A DNA stretch of 64,000 nt from Rikenellaceae bacterium. Its GTDB lineage: Bacteria; Bacteroidota; Bacteroidia; Bacteroidales; Rikenellaceae. The DNA lies in assembly GCA_015059945.1 (NCBI GenBank), contig SUZJ01000001.1, positions 310,001 to 374,000 on the forward strand, in the 5' to 3' direction. Positions 24,612 to 34,552 of this stretch are shown here, piece after piece. Under the pieces are notes generated by a model. It made no database searches and was not told the origin of the DNA. It saw only the letters and a list, made by a program, of their open reading frames with translations. The translations under genes and the position numbers were made by a program. The stretch's first letter is position 1. Every line of letters starts with the position of its first letter.

Positions 24612-25340
24612 CTAAAAAATCTCACCCAGTATGCGTAGCGATTGCACTCGGTGTATGGTGTCGAGGTGGTAGCCAAAGTAGGCCAGTAGCGACTCGATGA
24701 AGTCGGTGCGTTGGCGGCGCGACAGGGCCAGAGTGGCAAGTTGGTCGGCTTCGGTATTCATCAGTCGGTGGAGCAGCAGGGTGTTCTCGGGGTTGATGTA
24801 TAGTCCGCTGCGGGGTGGGGTGGTTGTGAAGGTACCCCCCTCGATGTCGAACACAGCCCCCTCGCACCAGTCGCCCGCGGGGTAGAAGCCCAAAAACCTG
24901 CTCAGCCCCACCAAAAACCACAGGTGGAAGTTGTATACCCCATCCTCTAACGCATCGAGCGCCTCGACCGAGTGCCAAACGTAGTCAAACAGGGGCGATT
25001 GGGGCTCGACCTCCTTGACAATCTTGTAGAGCAACTCCGACATAAAGAGCGCAACCGAGCTCTTGCGCACATCAAAAGGTATGCTTTGCAGGGGCTTGGC
25101 CAATGTGGCCTCTTTGATGCGGTCCATTTGTGTTTTGGAGCTTTCGAGCCCTATGATGTCGAGCAGAAACATAGGCTGAAACAGCGCCCCCTTGCCCCCC
25201 TTGCGAGGCCCCCCTTTGCCCAACCCTTGCACCATATAGTTCTGCCTGCCGAGGGTGTCGGTAAGCAGATAGGCCACCATCGACGACTCGCCATACTTGA
25301 GCGTGTTGAGTACTATTGCGCGTGCTTTGTATTGGTGCAT
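24612..25340 (-). CDS. recO: DNA repair protein RecO
   Basis: Recombination mediator that anneals complementary strands and loads RecA with RecR in the RecFOR pathway. The N-terminal OB fold (YKARAIVLNTLKYGESSMVA, LTDTLGRQNYMVQGLGKGG) and the helical C-terminal domain are both present; 242 aa is normal. It is the third gene of a pcrA-nth-recO run on the minus strand, 21 bp after nth, so all three act in DNA repair. Confidence 0.93.
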   Translation of the reverse strand: MHQYKARAIVLNTLKYGESSMVAYLLTDTLGRQNYMVQGLGKGGPRKGGKGALFQPMFLLDIIGLESSKTQMDRIKEATLAKPLQSIPFDVRKSSVALFMSELLYKIVKEVEPQSPLFDYVWHSVEALDALEDGVYNFHLWFLVGLSRFLGFYPAGDWCEGAVFDIEGGTFTTTPPRSGLYINPENTLLLHRLMNTEADQLATLALSRRQRTDFIESLLAYFGYHLDTIHRVQSLRILGEIF

Positions 25341-25361
25341 AACGGGTTAAAGATGAGGGTT

Positions 25362-26000
25362 TTATTCAAATGTCTTGGCCGACGCACACCACTCCCTTAT
25401 GCCGCACTCGTGGCACTTGGGCTTGCGGGCGGTGCAGACGTAGCGGCCGTGGAGTATGAGCCAGTGGTGGGCTATGGGCAACAGCTCCGAGGCAAAGCCC
25501 TGCTCGAGTTGCTCCTCGGCTTGCAGGGGTGTCTTGGCGTTGCGTGTGAGCCCTATGCGCCTCGACACGCGAAAGACGTGGGTGTCTACGGGCATAACCT
25601 CGCAACCAAAGAGCACCGAGGCCACCACATTGGCAGTCTTGCGGCCCACACCGGGCAGCTGCTCCAACTCGGCAACGGTGTCGGGCATCACGCCCCCAAA
25701 CCTCTCGACCAGCATACGCGCCATTGCAGCCAGGTGCTTGGCCTTGTTGTTGGGGTACGAGATACTCTTGATGTAGGGGTAGATGTCGTCGGCGGTGGCG
25801 GTTGCCATAGCTTCGGCTGTGGGGTAGCGTTCAAAGAGGGCGGGGGTGGTTAGGTTCACTCGCTTGTCGGTGCACTGTGCCGATAGCATTACGGCCACAA
25901 TCAACTCAAAGGGCGAACGGAAGTCGAGTTCGCTCTCTGCCGTGGGCATCGCCTGCTGGAAATAGGCGGTTATAGCCTTGTATCGTTCGGCTCTTCTCAT
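25362..26000 (-). CDS. nth: Endonuclease III
   Basis: Base-excision-repair glycosylase/AP lyase for oxidised pyrimidines. The helix-hairpin-helix LPGVGRKTANVV carries the catalytic Lys, and the catalytic Asp lies in PVDTHVFRVS. The C-terminal 4Fe-4S cluster has exact C-x6-C-x2-C-x5-C spacing (CTARKPKCHECGIREWC). 212 aa is the usual length. Sits between pcrA and recO. Confidence 0.96.
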   Translation of the reverse strand: MRRAERYKAITAYFQQAMPTAESELDFRSPFELIVAVMLSAQCTDKRVNLTTPALFERYPTAEAMATATADDIYPYIKSISYPNNKAKHLAAMARMLVERFGGVMPDTVAELEQLPGVGRKTANVVASVLFGCEVMPVDTHVFRVSRRIGLTRNAKTPLQAEEQLEQGFASELLPIAHHWLILHGRYVCTARKPKCHECGIREWCASAKTFE

Positions 26001-26008
26001 TTTCGGCT

Positions 26009-26082
26009 GGTCTAATGTCTAAATCTTGTAAGAGTTGTAGGAGTTATAAGAGTAATAATTCTCAATTCTCAATTTTCAATTT
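26009..26082. repeat. Low-complexity tandem repeats between nth and pcrA
   Basis: A GTCTAATGTCTA element at 26010-26021 and tandem AATTCTCAATTCTCAATTTT units at about 26056-26082, the latter running into the last codons of pcrA. Confidence 0.5.
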
Positions 26083-28495
26083 GCAGCTTTGCATACTTGG
26101 CCAGCAGTGCCTTTTTGCCTGCTGCGGGGTTGTCGAAGAGTACGGTGATCTTGTGGTCGTTGGCCAACTTCTCTATGGCCACAATGGTGCCCTTGCCAAA
26201 CTTGGCGTGGCTAACCCTCTGGTTCACCATATATATACCCTCTGGCTGCTGGGGCGCTCCGCCCGCTCCCTCGTCGTTGCCACCTGCCATAATCCTGCGC
26301 TCGCCCACGCTCTTCATTGCGCTCAAGTTGGGCTTGTACTGCTGCTGTGCTTGTGGCTGTCGAGGGTATTGGCTCTGCTGTGAGCCATAGGGGGTGGTGC
26401 GGCTCTGGAACTCGCGGCGCTCAACTATGGTGCGGCCACTCTGCTGGTCGAAGCGGCGACGCAAGCGCTCGATTTGTGAACGCCCCTCGTCGCGGTCGTC
26501 ATCCTCCTCTACGGCGTAGCGTATGTCTACATACTTGGGGTCGATGTCGCCAATAAAGCGACTCGGCTTGCAGAACTCAGTGTTGCCCCACTTGTACCTG
26601 CTCTGGGCAAACGATATGGTGGCGCTCTTCTTGGCCCTCGTGAGGGCAACGTAGAAGAGCCTGCGCTCCTCTTCGAGCTGGTCGGGTGAGGTGAGGGCAA
26701 TGACGTTCGGAAAGAGGTTCTCCTCCATTCCCACGATGAATATGTGGTCAAACTCAAGTCCTTTTGACGAGTGAACGGTCATAAGCGTAACCCAATTCTT
26801 GCGGTCGCTATCTTTGCCGTCCATATCGGTCAGCAGCGACACATTCTGCAACCACTCCTCCAAGGTGGGTTCGGTAATCTCCTCGCGCGCCTCGACCTCT
26901 ATCATCTCGTGGCGGAAGTTCTGCATCGAGTTGAGCAACTCCTCTATATTTTGCAGTGCACTCTCGCTCTCGGGCGAGGGGTTGAGCTTGTAGACCGACA
27001 GGATGCCACTGCGGGTAGCCACTTCGAGGCCAAACTCGTAGAGTGTCTTGTCCATCCTCGCGAGCGAAAGGTCCTCAATCAGCTTGCGGAACTCCAACAC
27101 CTTCTTGCCCACGGCCTGCTCCTCCTCGGCTGTGGCTGATTGGAGGGCTTCCCAGATGCTCACACCCTTCTGGGTAGCCACCTGGCGCAGACGACCAATG
27201 GTCACATCACCAATGCCTCGTGTGGGGTAGTTGATGATTCGCAGCAGCGACTCGTCATCCCTGGGGTTGGCAATGGTTTTTAGGTAGGCCATAAGGTCTT
27301 TAACCTCCTTGCGGTCGTAGAACGAGTGGCCACCAAAGATGCGGTAGGGGATATCGCGCTTGCGCAGAGCCTCCTCAATGGCCCTCGACTGGGCATTGGT
27401 GCGGTAGAGCACAGCCATCTTGCCCCAGTCATCGGAGCCCTCCTGACGGTAGGCGGTGCGTATACCATCGGCCACAATCTGGGCCTCCTCGCCATCGGTG
27501 TAGGCTTTCAGGACCTTTATGGGCTCGCCAATGTTGTTCTCCGAAAAGACCTGCTTCTTGATTCGGTGCTGGTTCTTTTCGATTATGCTGTTTGCTGCAT
27601 CTACGATGGTCTGTGTCGAGCGGTAGTTCTGTTCGAGCTTGTAGAGGGCGGCATTCGGAAAATCCTTCTGAAAGCGGAAGATGTTTTCGATGCGGGCGCC
27701 ACGGAACGAGTAGATGCTCTGGGCATCATCACCCACCACGCACAACTTCGATGTCCCCTCGGAGAGCTTGCGGATTATGAGGTACTGGGCGTAGTTGGTA
27801 TCTTGGTACTCATCGACCAAGATGTACCTAAACTTCTCGCGATACTTGGCTACCACCTCGGGATGGTCGCGGAAGAGAATGTTGGTGTTGAGCAGCAGAT
27901 CGTCGAAGTCCATCGAGTTGTTGGCCCTGCAACGCTGGCAATACTTCTGGTAGACCTGATAGAATTGGGGCTGTCGGCGACGCTTGTCCTCCTCCATCAG
28001 TGTACGGTTGGCTTCGTAGGCCTCGGCCGTCACAAGGTTGTTCTTGGCGAGCGAAATGCGCGAGCGTACATCGCGAGGTTTGTAGTTCTCGTCGCTCAGC
28101 TGCATCTCTTTGATGATACTCTTGATAAGGCTTTCGCTCTGGGCGGTGTCGTAGATTGTGAACGACGACTGATAACCAATTTTGTCGGCCTCTTGCGAGA
28201 GGATTTTCAGAAATATGGCGTGGAAGGTGCCCATCCAGATGTAGCGGCTACGCTCGCCCACCATAGCGGTAATACGCTCGCGCATCTCGCGTGCAGCCTT
28301 GTTGGTAAAGGTAAGCGCCATAATCGACCAAGGCTCAACCCCTTGGGCAATCATATAGGCAATGCGACAGGTCAGAACGCGGGTTTTGCCCGAGCCTGCA
28401 CCGGCCACAATGAGCGAGGGCTTTTGGTAGTTCACCACCGCCGCCTCTTGTGCATTATTTAGTCCTTGTAGGATTTTTATCTCTTCTTCTGTCAT
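26069..28495 (-). CDS. pcrA: UvrD/PcrA-type superfamily 1 DNA helicase
   Basis: ATP-dependent 3'-5' helicase in repair and replication-fork maintenance. The Q-motif LNNAQ, Walker A GAGSGKT (residues 32-38), Walker B DEYQDTN near 228 and motif III GDDAQSIYSFRGA are visible, followed by motifs IV-VI (VTLMTVHSSKGLEFDHIF; YVALTRAKK). A linker rich in Q/R/P precedes a C-terminal SHAKFGKGTIVAIE module typical of PcrA/UvrD. The ATG at 28495 is only 8 nt from the promoter minus-7 box, suggesting an almost leaderless mRNA. Confidence 0.94.
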   Translation of the reverse strand: MTEEEIKILQGLNNAQEAAVVNYQKPSLIVAGAGSGKTRVLTCRIAYMIAQGVEPWSIMALTFTNKAAREMRERITAMVGERSRYIWMGTFHAIFLKILSQEADKIGYQSSFTIYDTAQSESLIKSIIKEMQLSDENYKPRDVRSRISLAKNNLVTAEAYEANRTLMEEDKRRRQPQFYQVYQKYCQRCRANNSMDFDDLLLNTNILFRDHPEVVAKYREKFRYILVDEYQDTNYAQYLIIRKLSEGTSKLCVVGDDAQSIYSFRGARIENIFRFQKDFPNAALYKLEQNYRSTQTIVDAANSIIEKNQHRIKKQVFSENNIGEPIKVLKAYTDGEEAQIVADGIRTAYRQEGSDDWGKMAVLYRTNAQSRAIEEALRKRDIPYRIFGGHSFYDRKEVKDLMAYLKTIANPRDDESLLRIINYPTRGIGDVTIGRLRQVATQKGVSIWEALQSATAEEEQAVGKKVLEFRKLIEDLSLARMDKTLYEFGLEVATRSGILSVYKLNPSPESESALQNIEELLNSMQNFRHEMIEVEAREEITEPTLEEWLQNVSLLTDMDGKDSDRKNWVTLMTVHSSKGLEFDHIFIVGMEENLFPNVIALTSPDQLEEERRLFYVALTRAKKSATISFAQSRYKWGNTEFCKPSRFIGDIDPKYVDIRYAVEEDDDRDEGRSQIERLRRRFDQQSGRTIVERREFQSRTTPYGSQQSQYPRQPQAQQQYKPNLSAMKSVGERRIMAGGNDEGAGGAPQQPEGIYMVNQRVSHAKFGKGTIVAIEKLANDHKITVLFDNPAAGKKALLAKYAKLQIEN

Positions 28496-28502
28496 AGTGC
28501 CA

Positions 28503-28510
28503 CAAAGGTA
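28503..28510 (-). promoter_or_regulatory. Minus-7 box of pcrA
   Basis: Minus strand TACCTTTG, ending 7 nt before the pcrA ATG. Transcription would begin at or within a few bases of the start codon. Confidence 0.6.
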
Positions 28511-28557
28511 CTACAACAATGTGAAAAAACTTGGCGGAGTAGACGAAAAGTTATCAA

Positions 28558-28590
28558 CAAAAAAGGCAGACGGTAGTGTCTGCCTTTGTA
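28558..28590. terminator. Terminator after apbE
   Basis: AAAGGCAGAC / GTCTGCCTTT 10-bp stem with a 6-nt loop; A-run on one side gives a T-run for the minus-strand apbE transcript. Confidence 0.8.
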
Positions 28591-28610
28591 ATTCAAATTG
28601 TTGGTGGTTT

Positions 28611-29633
28611 TTAATCCAGATACGGGCGCATCTCGGGGGTGGTGAAGATGCGCATCTTGCCCCCGTCGTCATAGATTAGCAGGGCGGCAATGTGGTTGTC
28701 GAGCGCCACCTGCTTGGCCCTCTCGAGCCCCAGCGATATGAACATCGTGCCGTAAGCGTCGGCCAACGCACAACTTTCGGCGACGACGGTTGCCGAGAGC
28801 AGATTACTGGCGGTATTGCGACCTGTGTGGGGGTCGATGATGTGGGTAAACTTGTTGCCCAACGAGTCGGTGCGGAAGTTGCGGTAGTTGCCGCTGGTGG
28901 CCATTCCTACCCCGCTAACCCTCAGCACTTTGGTTATGTGTTCGCCCGTGAGCGAAAAGTTGCCCTCAAAGGGGGTTTCGATACCCACAGCCCAATCTTT
29001 GCCGTGGGCGTTGGTGCCGTGACAGAATATCTCGCCACCGATATCGACCAAGTAGTCGTCGCACCCCACACTGCTGACCAGCTCGGCCACCATATCGACC
29101 GTAGCACCTTTGGCAATCGAGTTGAGGTCTATCGACACTCGTGGGTCGGCCTTTACGATGCGCAGCCCGTCGAGCGCGAGCTTTTCGTAACCCACAAACT
29201 CCAACAAAGAGTCGATGTTGGGGGTGAAGTTGGGCTGTTTGCCCGCAAAGCCGTAGGCCTCGACCAAGGGGCGGATGGTTATGTCGTAGGCTCCATCGGA
29301 GAGTGCGCTAACTCCCTGTGCCAGAGTTATACAGTGGGCAATATAGGGGTCGGCTTGGTCGGTCTCGCCACGATTGATGCGGCTCAATAAAGAGCTCTGG
29401 TCGAATATGCTCATCGAGCTGTTGGCTGCGGCAAAGAGCGAGTCGAGTCGGGCCTCGAAATTGTCGGGTAGCGAGCCCTTGGCGGTAACCTGATAGAAGG
29501 TGCCCAGGGCTTGACCACGCAGGGTGGTTGTGGGGGCAGGAGTGATGCTCTCGGAGCGGTGGCAATCGACCGCAATGATGCCACACAGCAGCAACGCCAA
29601 GAGCGCGAGGATTATGTAGTTGCGTCTGTTCAT
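28611..29633 (-). CDS. apbE: FAD:protein FMN transferase (ApbE)
   Basis: Attaches FMN to threonine of periplasmic or membrane flavoproteins such as NqrB/NqrC and RnfG. An N-terminal membrane anchor (IILALLALLLCGIIAV) precedes the ApbE domain. Hallmarks are LGTFYQVTAKG, SIFDQSSLLSRINRG, the SIDLNSIAKGATVDMV segment, the YLVDIGGEIFCHG segment and HIIDPHTGRN. Length 340 aa is typical. It appears monocistronic, with its own promoter box at 29684-29691 and terminator. Confidence 0.93.
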   Translation of the reverse strand: MNRRNYIILALLALLLCGIIAVDCHRSESITPAPTTTLRGQALGTFYQVTAKGSLPDNFEARLDSLFAAANSSMSIFDQSSLLSRINRGETDQADPYIAHCITLAQGVSALSDGAYDITIRPLVEAYGFAGKQPNFTPNIDSLLEFVGYEKLALDGLRIVKADPRVSIDLNSIAKGATVDMVAELVSSVGCDDYLVDIGGEIFCHGTNAHGKDWAVGIETPFEGNFSLTGEHITKVLRVSGVGMATSGNYRNFRTDSLGNKFTHIIDPHTGRNTASNLLSATVVAESCALADAYGTMFISLGLERAKQVALDNHIAALLIYDDGGKMRIFTTPEMRPYLD

Positions 29634-29683
29634 ATAGTCAAAATTTTGTCAAAAATGTGCAATTTTCCATTCGGTTGGCCCTA

Positions 29684-29691
29684 CAAAGGTA
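29684..29691 (-). promoter_or_regulatory. Minus-7 box of apbE
   Basis: Minus strand TACCTTTG, 50 bp upstream of the apbE start. Confidence 0.55.
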
Positions 29692-29742
29692 GGAATAAAG
29701 GTCGAAAACGCCCCAAAATGGTCAAAAAATTTGATTCATTGC

Positions 29743-29772
29743 TTGTTAGTCATTAAAAAAGAAGTATCTTTG
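29743..29772 (+). promoter_or_regulatory. Promoter of rpsO
   Basis: TTG at 29743-29745 and TATCTTTG at 29765-29772 with 19 bp between. It gives a leader of about 65 nt. Confidence 0.75.
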
Positions 29773-29843
29773 CGCCACGCTTTGGCGATATCTGATAAGG
29801 CAGATTCGTCGTAAAGTGGAACAATAACAAAATTAAAAACACA

Positions 29844-30116
29844 ATGAGTTATTTGAATTCAGAGAAAAAGCAGGAGCTTTTTGGCCAGTACGGTGCATCG
29901 AAAGTAGATACTGGTTCGCCTGAGAGCCAGGTTGCACTTTTTACCTACCGTATCAACCACCTTACCGAGCACATGAAACAGAACCGCCACGACTACGGCA
30001 CCCAGCGTGCGTTGCTTCGTCTGGTAGGTAAACGTCGTCAGTTGCTCGACTACCTCAAACGAGTAGATATTGAGCGTTACAGAGCTATCATCAAAGCTCT
30101 CGGTATCCGCAAATAA
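29844..30116 (+). CDS. rpsO: 30S ribosomal protein S15
   Basis: Primary 16S rRNA-binding protein of the small subunit platform. The S15 signature is complete (DTGSPESQVALFTYRINHLTEHM; HDYGTQRALLRLVGKRRQLLDYL, shown in parts as SPESQVALFTYRI and GKRRQLLDYLK), and 90 aa is the exact usual length. As in many bacteria it is followed by pnp, here with a hairpin in the 119-bp gap. Confidence 0.98.
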   Translation: MSYLNSEKKQELFGQYGASKVDTGSPESQVALFTYRINHLTEHMKQNRHDYGTQRALLRLVGKRRQLLDYLKRVDIERYRAIIKALGIRK

Positions 30117-30142
30117 TCTGCGCTCGCACGAGAAATGCAACA

Positions 30143-30186
30143 GCAAAGGCAATGTCCCACACAAAATGGTACTTGCCTTTGCTTTG
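30143..30186 (+). terminator. Hairpin in the rpsO-pnp gap
   Basis: GCAAAGGCAA / TTGCCTTTGC perfect 10-bp stem with a 20-nt loop, followed by TTTGTGTTT. In E. coli this gap holds an RNase III site and attenuator; the same role here is inferred. Confidence 0.65.
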
Positions 30187-30235
30187 TGTTTAGAAACTAA
30201 TTTTTTGGATGCAAAATAAACAAGACGAAAAAAAG

Positions 30236-32458
30236 ATGTTGTACAACGAAGTAAAGAAGGTAATTAAGCTCGATGCCGAGCGCGAAATTACCATTTCGAC
30301 TGGCAAGTATGCCAAACAGGCCGACGGTTCGGTTATCGTTCAGCAGGGCGACACTATGTTGCTCGCAACCGTTGTTGCCGCAAAAGATGCAAAAGATGAT
30401 TGCGACTTTATGCCCCTTTCGGTAGAGTACCGCGAGAAGTATGCCGCAGCAGGTCGCTACCCCGGTGGCTTCCTCAAACGTGAGGCAAGGCCCACCGACA
30501 ACGAGATTCTCGTATCGAGGCTCATTGACCGCGCACTGCGCCCCCTCTTCCCCTCGAACTACCACGCTGAGGTGTTCGTAAATGTAACCCTCATCTCGGC
30601 TGCAAAAGATATTCAGCCCGATGCACTGGCTGGTTTGGCCGCTTCGGCCGCCCTGGCAGTGTCGGACATCCCCTTCGAGTGCCCCATTTCGGAGGTACGC
30701 GTAGCACGTATCAACGGCGAGCTCGTTATCAACCCCACCTTTGAGCAGAACAAAGATGCCGACATCGACCTGATGGTAGGTGCAACCTACGACAACATTC
30801 TGATGGTTGAGGGTGAGATGAAAGAGGTTAGCGAGGCCGATATGTTGGAGGCTATCAAGTTTGCTCACGAGGCTATCAAACCCCACTGCTTGGCACAGCT
30901 CGAGCTGGCAAAAGAGCTGGGCAAAGATGTTAAGAGGGAGTACTGCCACGAGGTTAATGACGAGGAGTTGAAGGCCAAAGTGATTGCAGAGACCTACGAC
31001 AAGGCTTATGCTATTGCAACTGCCGGTAGCGCCAAACACGAGCGCAGCGACGCGTTTGAGGCTCTGGAGGCCGAGTTCTGCGAGCAGTTCACCGAGGAGG
31101 AGTTGGAGGAGAAGAAAGGTATGATCCACCGCTACTTCCACGACGAGGTTATGAAGAAGGCTATGCGCAATATGATTCTCGACGAGGGCAAACGTCTGGA
31201 CGGCCGTAAGACCGATGAGATTCGCCCCATCTGGTGCGAGGTTGGCGTGCTGCCTTGCGCTCACGGCTCGGCAGTCTTTACCCGTGGTGAGACCCAGTCG
31301 ATGACCACCGTAACCCTCGGCACCAAACTCGATGAGAAGATGATTGACGAGGTGCTGACTCAGGGTAGCGAGCAGTTCGTACTGCACTACAACTTCCCCC
31401 CATTCTCGACCGGCGAGGCAAGGCCCGCAAGGAGCCTTTCGCGTAGGGAGATTGGCCACGGCAACCTGGCTTGGAGGGCTCTGAAACCTATGGTTCCCGT
31501 AGGCGAGGAGAATCCATACGCAGTGCGCGTAGTGAGCGACATCTTGGAGTCGAACGGCTCGTCGTCGATGGCTACCGTATGTGCTGGTACTCTGGCTCTG
31601 ATGGATTCGGGTCTGAAGCTGAAGAAACCCGTTTCGGGTATCGCTATGGGCCTTATCTCGGAGGGCGACAGGTATGCAGTTCTGTCGGACATCCTGGGTG
31701 ACGAGGACCACTTGGGCGATATGGACTTCAAGGTTACCGGTACTGCCGACGGTATTACCGCTACCCAGATGGATATCAAGGTAGATGGTCTGTCGTATGA
31801 GGTGCTGGCCAAAGCACTTGAGCAGGCTCGTCAGGGCCGTATGCACATCCTCGGCAAACTGACCGAGTGCATTGCCGAGCCCAGGGAGGACTTCCGTCCC
31901 TTCGTGCCTCGCATCATTCAGATTATCATCCCCCAGGATTGCATTGGTGCAGTTATTGGCAAGGGTGGCGAGACCATTCAGGGTATCCAGAAGAGCACCG
32001 GCACTACCATCACCATCACCGAGGAGGATGGCAAGGGTATCGTAGATATCTTTGGTGTGGACAAAGCCGGTATTGATGCAGCTCTGGCAACCATCAACGG
32101 CATTATTGCTGTTCCCGAGATTGGCGAGGTTTACAATGGCAAGATTCGCACTATCGTAGATTTTGGCGCATTTGTTGAGATTTTGCCCGGCAAGGATGCT
32201 CTGTTGCACATCTCGGAGATTGACTACAAGAGGTTCGAGACTATGGCAGAGACCGGCCTGAAAGAGGGCGATATGATTGAGGTTAAGCTCATCGGCTCGG
32301 ATCCCAAGAGCGGTAAGCTGAAACTCTCGCGCAAGGCACTGCTGCCCAAACCCGAGGGCTATGTTGAGCCCGAGGAGAGGCCCGCACGTCCCCGCGGTGA
32401 TAGGCCTCACGGCGACCGCAAAGGTCTCCGTCGCCCCGACAAAAGGGATAAAAAATAG
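30236..32458 (+). CDS. pnp: Polynucleotide phosphorylase
   Basis: Phosphorolytic 3'-5' exoribonuclease of mRNA decay. Two RNase PH domains (about residues 5-210 and 300-540, the second with the catalytic [16 protein letters not shown] stretch), a KH domain ([15 protein letters not shown]) and an S1 domain ([20 protein letters not shown]) are in order, then a basic Arg/Pro tail. The ATG at 30236 aligns with the usual family start ([10 protein letters not shown]); an upstream in-frame ATG at 30209 would add nine residues. Confidence 0.96.
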   Translation: MLYNEVKKVIKLDAEREITISTGKYAKQADGSVIVQQGDTMLLATVVAAKDAKDDCDFMPLSVEYREKYAAAGRYPGGFLKREARPTDNEILVSRLIDRALRPLFPSNYHAEVFVNVTLISAAKDIQPDALAGLAASAALAVSDIPFECPISEVRVARINGELVINPTFEQNKDADIDLMVGATYDNILMVEGEMKEVSEADMLEAIKFAHEAIKPHCLAQLELAKELGKDVKREYCHEVNDEELKAKVIAETYDKAYAIATAGSAKHERSDAFEALEAEFCEQFTEEELEEKKGMIHRYFHDEVMKKAMRNMILDEGKRLDGRKTDEIRPIWCEVGVLPCAHGSAVFTRGETQSMTTVTLGTKLDEKMIDEVLTQGSEQFVLHYNFPPFSTGEARPARSLSRREIGHGNLAWRALKPMVPVGEENPYAVRVVSDILESNGSSSMATVCAGTLALMDSGLKLKKPVSGIAMGLISEGDRYAVLSDILGDEDHLGDMDFKVTGTADGITATQMDIKVDGLSYEVLAKALEQARQGRMHILGKLTECIAEPREDFRPFVPRIIQIIIPQDCIGAVIGKGGETIQGIQKSTGTTITITEEDGKGIVDIFGVDKAGIDAALATINGIIAVPEIGEVYNGKIRTIVDFGAFVEILPGKDALLHISEIDYKRFETMAETGLKEGDMIEVKLIGSDPKSGKLKLSRKALLPKPEGYVEPEERPARPRGDRPHGDRKGLRRPDKRDKK

Positions 32459-32485
32459 CAAAATTGGCTGATTTTTGTATAAAAA

Positions 32486-32518
32486 TTGTGTAGAATACAA
32501 AAATTATTTCTACTTTTG
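32486..32518 (+). promoter_or_regulatory. Promoter of the OmpA/TPR lipoprotein gene
   Basis: TTG at 32486-32488 and TACTTTTG at 32511-32518, 22 bp apart. It predicts an unusually long leader of about 115 nt. Confidence 0.55.
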
Positions 32519-32640
32519 TTTGTTGTGGTGAAGTGCGCTACCAAAATAGAGACTTGCGCTTGGGGTTTAGAGGGGCACGCCGCCCAACGGTAAGAAACGA
32601 AAAAACAACAATAATAACTCTTAAAAACACGATTTGTATT

Positions 32641-34359
32641 ATGAAAAAATTTGCAACTGTAAGTCTTGCACTCTCGTTGATGGCTGCAATGCTCGTTAGC
32701 TGCGGCGAGTGCTATGAGAAGATGCAGAAAAAACAGGACCAGATTCAGGTAACTTGCAATCCTGAGGTTTTGACCCTCAAAGGTCAGGTAGTTTCGACCG
32801 ACATTACCGTGTCGTTCCCCGAGAACTACTTCAACGCAGAGACCATCCTGAAGATCACTCCCGTATTGGTTTACGATGGTGGCGAGTTGGTTGGCACCGC
32901 TAAGTATGTACAGGGCGAGGATGTTGTAGGCAACTACACCGCTATCAGCCGTTTCGAGGGTGGTTCGTACACCCAGCACGTTGAGTTCCCCTTCGTTAAA
33001 GAGGCTGCTATGGGTACCCTGGAGCTCCGTATCGAGGGTAAATGCTACGACGATTGCAAAGAAACTCCCGACTTTGTAGCTATCGCTGCTATTGCTGCTG
33101 CTAAGGGTGTGAGCGCTATCCAGAACCTGGCTAACAACGAGATTAGCACCTGCGGCCAGGGCTGCGGTTGTGGCAAAAACGGCTTGGCTGTTTTGGATCA
33201 CAACTTCCAGAGGGCTTCGACCACCAGCCAGCAGGCAGAGATTCTCTACCAGATCAACAGCTCGACCGTTCGCAAGAACCAGCTGACTCAGGAGCAGATT
33301 AAGCTCTTCAAAGAGTTTGTTGCTAACAACAGCACTGCTGAGCGCACAACCTTGAGCAACGTATATGCTTCGGGTTATGCTTCGCCCGATGGCCCCGAGA
33401 AATTCAACAACAAACTGTCGGAGAAACGTAGCCAGACTGGTGCCAAAGCTATCAAGAAAGAGCTCAAAGGCGTTGAGGGTCTGAACTACGAGATCGCTTC
33501 GTACGGTGAGGACTGGGATGGCTTCAAGACTTTGGTTGAGAACTCGGACATCGAGGACAAAGAGCTCATCTTGAATGTACTGCAGATGTACTCGTCGCCC
33601 GTTGAGCGTGACAAAGAGATCCAGAATATGCGTCAGGTATTCAAAGTGTTGGCCGAGGAGATTTTGCCCCAGTTGCGTCGCACCCGCTTCGCTGTTGAGG
33701 CTACCTACGCTGGTCTGACAGACGAGGAGATTCTGGCTGCTGCAAAGGCTTGTGACAACAACCTGGATATTGAGCACCTGCTCTACGCTGCTACTCTGAC
33801 CAATGACAACGCAGAGAAAGCTGCTATCTATGAGTTTGCTGCTAACACCTACAACGATGCTCGCGCTTACAACAACTTGGCAGTTGCCAAAGTTGCTCTG
33901 GGTGACTACGCTGCTGCAAAGAGCGCATTTGAGAAATCGGCTCAGATGGAGGCCAACGAGGCAGTTGCTACCAACTTGGCAACTTTGGCAGTAGCTCAGG
34001 GTGACTTGGAGGCTGCTAAGAAGTACCTCGCAGGTGTTGAGAGCGAGGCTGCTAAGGCTAACCGTGGTGCAATCGCTCTGGCTGAGGGTAACTATCAGGA
34101 GGCTAAAGCTAACCTGAAGGGTTACAATCTGGCTATCGCTGAGCTCTGCGACAACAACATCGAGGGTGCTAAGGCTGCTATCGCCGAGGTTAAGGGTGCT
34201 GACGCTGATTATGTTCGCGCTATCATCGCTAACCGCGAGGGTGACAGCGCTAAGGCTGTTGCTTACCTGAAGAGCGCAGTTGCTGCTAAACCCGAGCTGA
34301 AAGCCCAGGCTGAGAACGACATCGAGTTCGCTGCTCTGTTGGCTGAGAACGCTCTCTAA
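32641..34359 (+). CDS. Lipoprotein with OmpA-like domain and TPR tail
   Basis: A 572-aa lipoprotein (lipobox LVSC, Cys21). Order of parts: a beta-rich N-terminal domain (about 30-140), a short Cys cluster CGQGCGCG near 170, an OmpA-C-like domain (ASGYASPDGPEKFNNKLSEK near 242-262) that may touch peptidoglycan, then TPR-like helices (AYNNLAVAKVALGDYAAAKS and following). The ATG at 32641 is chosen because it starts the signal peptide; an in-frame start at 32533 would add non-conserved residues. GCT/GGT-rich codons resemble those of susC and nifJ, suggesting high expression. Function unknown, probably cell-envelope structural. Confidence 0.85.
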   Translation: MKKFATVSLALSLMAAMLVSCGECYEKMQKKQDQIQVTCNPEVLTLKGQVVSTDITVSFPENYFNAETILKITPVLVYDGGELVGTAKYVQGEDVVGNYTAISRFEGGSYTQHVEFPFVKEAAMGTLELRIEGKCYDDCKETPDFVAIAAIAAAKGVSAIQNLANNEISTCGQGCGCGKNGLAVLDHNFQRASTTSQQAEILYQINSSTVRKNQLTQEQIKLFKEFVANNSTAERTTLSNVYASGYASPDGPEKFNNKLSEKRSQTGAKAIKKELKGVEGLNYEIASYGEDWDGFKTLVENSDIEDKELILNVLQMYSSPVERDKEIQNMRQVFKVLAEEILPQLRRTRFAVEATYAGLTDEEILAAAKACDNNLDIEHLLYAATLTNDNAEKAAIYEFAANTYNDARAYNNLAVAKVALGDYAAAKSAFEKSAQMEANEAVATNLATLAVAQGDLEAAKKYLAGVESEAAKANRGAIALAEGNYQEAKANLKGYNLAIAELCDNNIEGAKAAIAEVKGADADYVRAIIANREGDSAKAVAYLKSAVAAKPELKAQAENDIEFAALLAENAL

Positions 34360-34401
34360 TCTGTAGGTGGTTAACAACTAACACAGATATAGAACACACT
34401 G

Positions 34402-34440
34402 CAAGAGCCAATCCCGAAAAGGGGTTGGCTCTTGTTTTTT
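34402..34440 (+). terminator. Terminator of the OmpA/TPR lipoprotein gene
   Basis: CAAGAGCCAATCCC / GGGGTTGGCTCTTG stem with GAAAA loop, followed by TTTTTT. Confidence 0.88.
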
Positions 34441-34552
34441 GGGGAGGCTTGAGGATTTTGGGCGTGTAATTTGTGGTGATGTGAGAAAAAGTTTGTATCT
34501 TGCAAATCGTTATCGCAAGTAGAGAATTGTATTATATAATATATATAGGTAT

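Noticed and set aside
30197-32500. Long minus-strand frame opposite pnp, and a similar one at 32407-34377
   Set aside because: Antisense shadows of pnp and of the OmpA/TPR lipoprotein gene; no promoter, RBS or domain.
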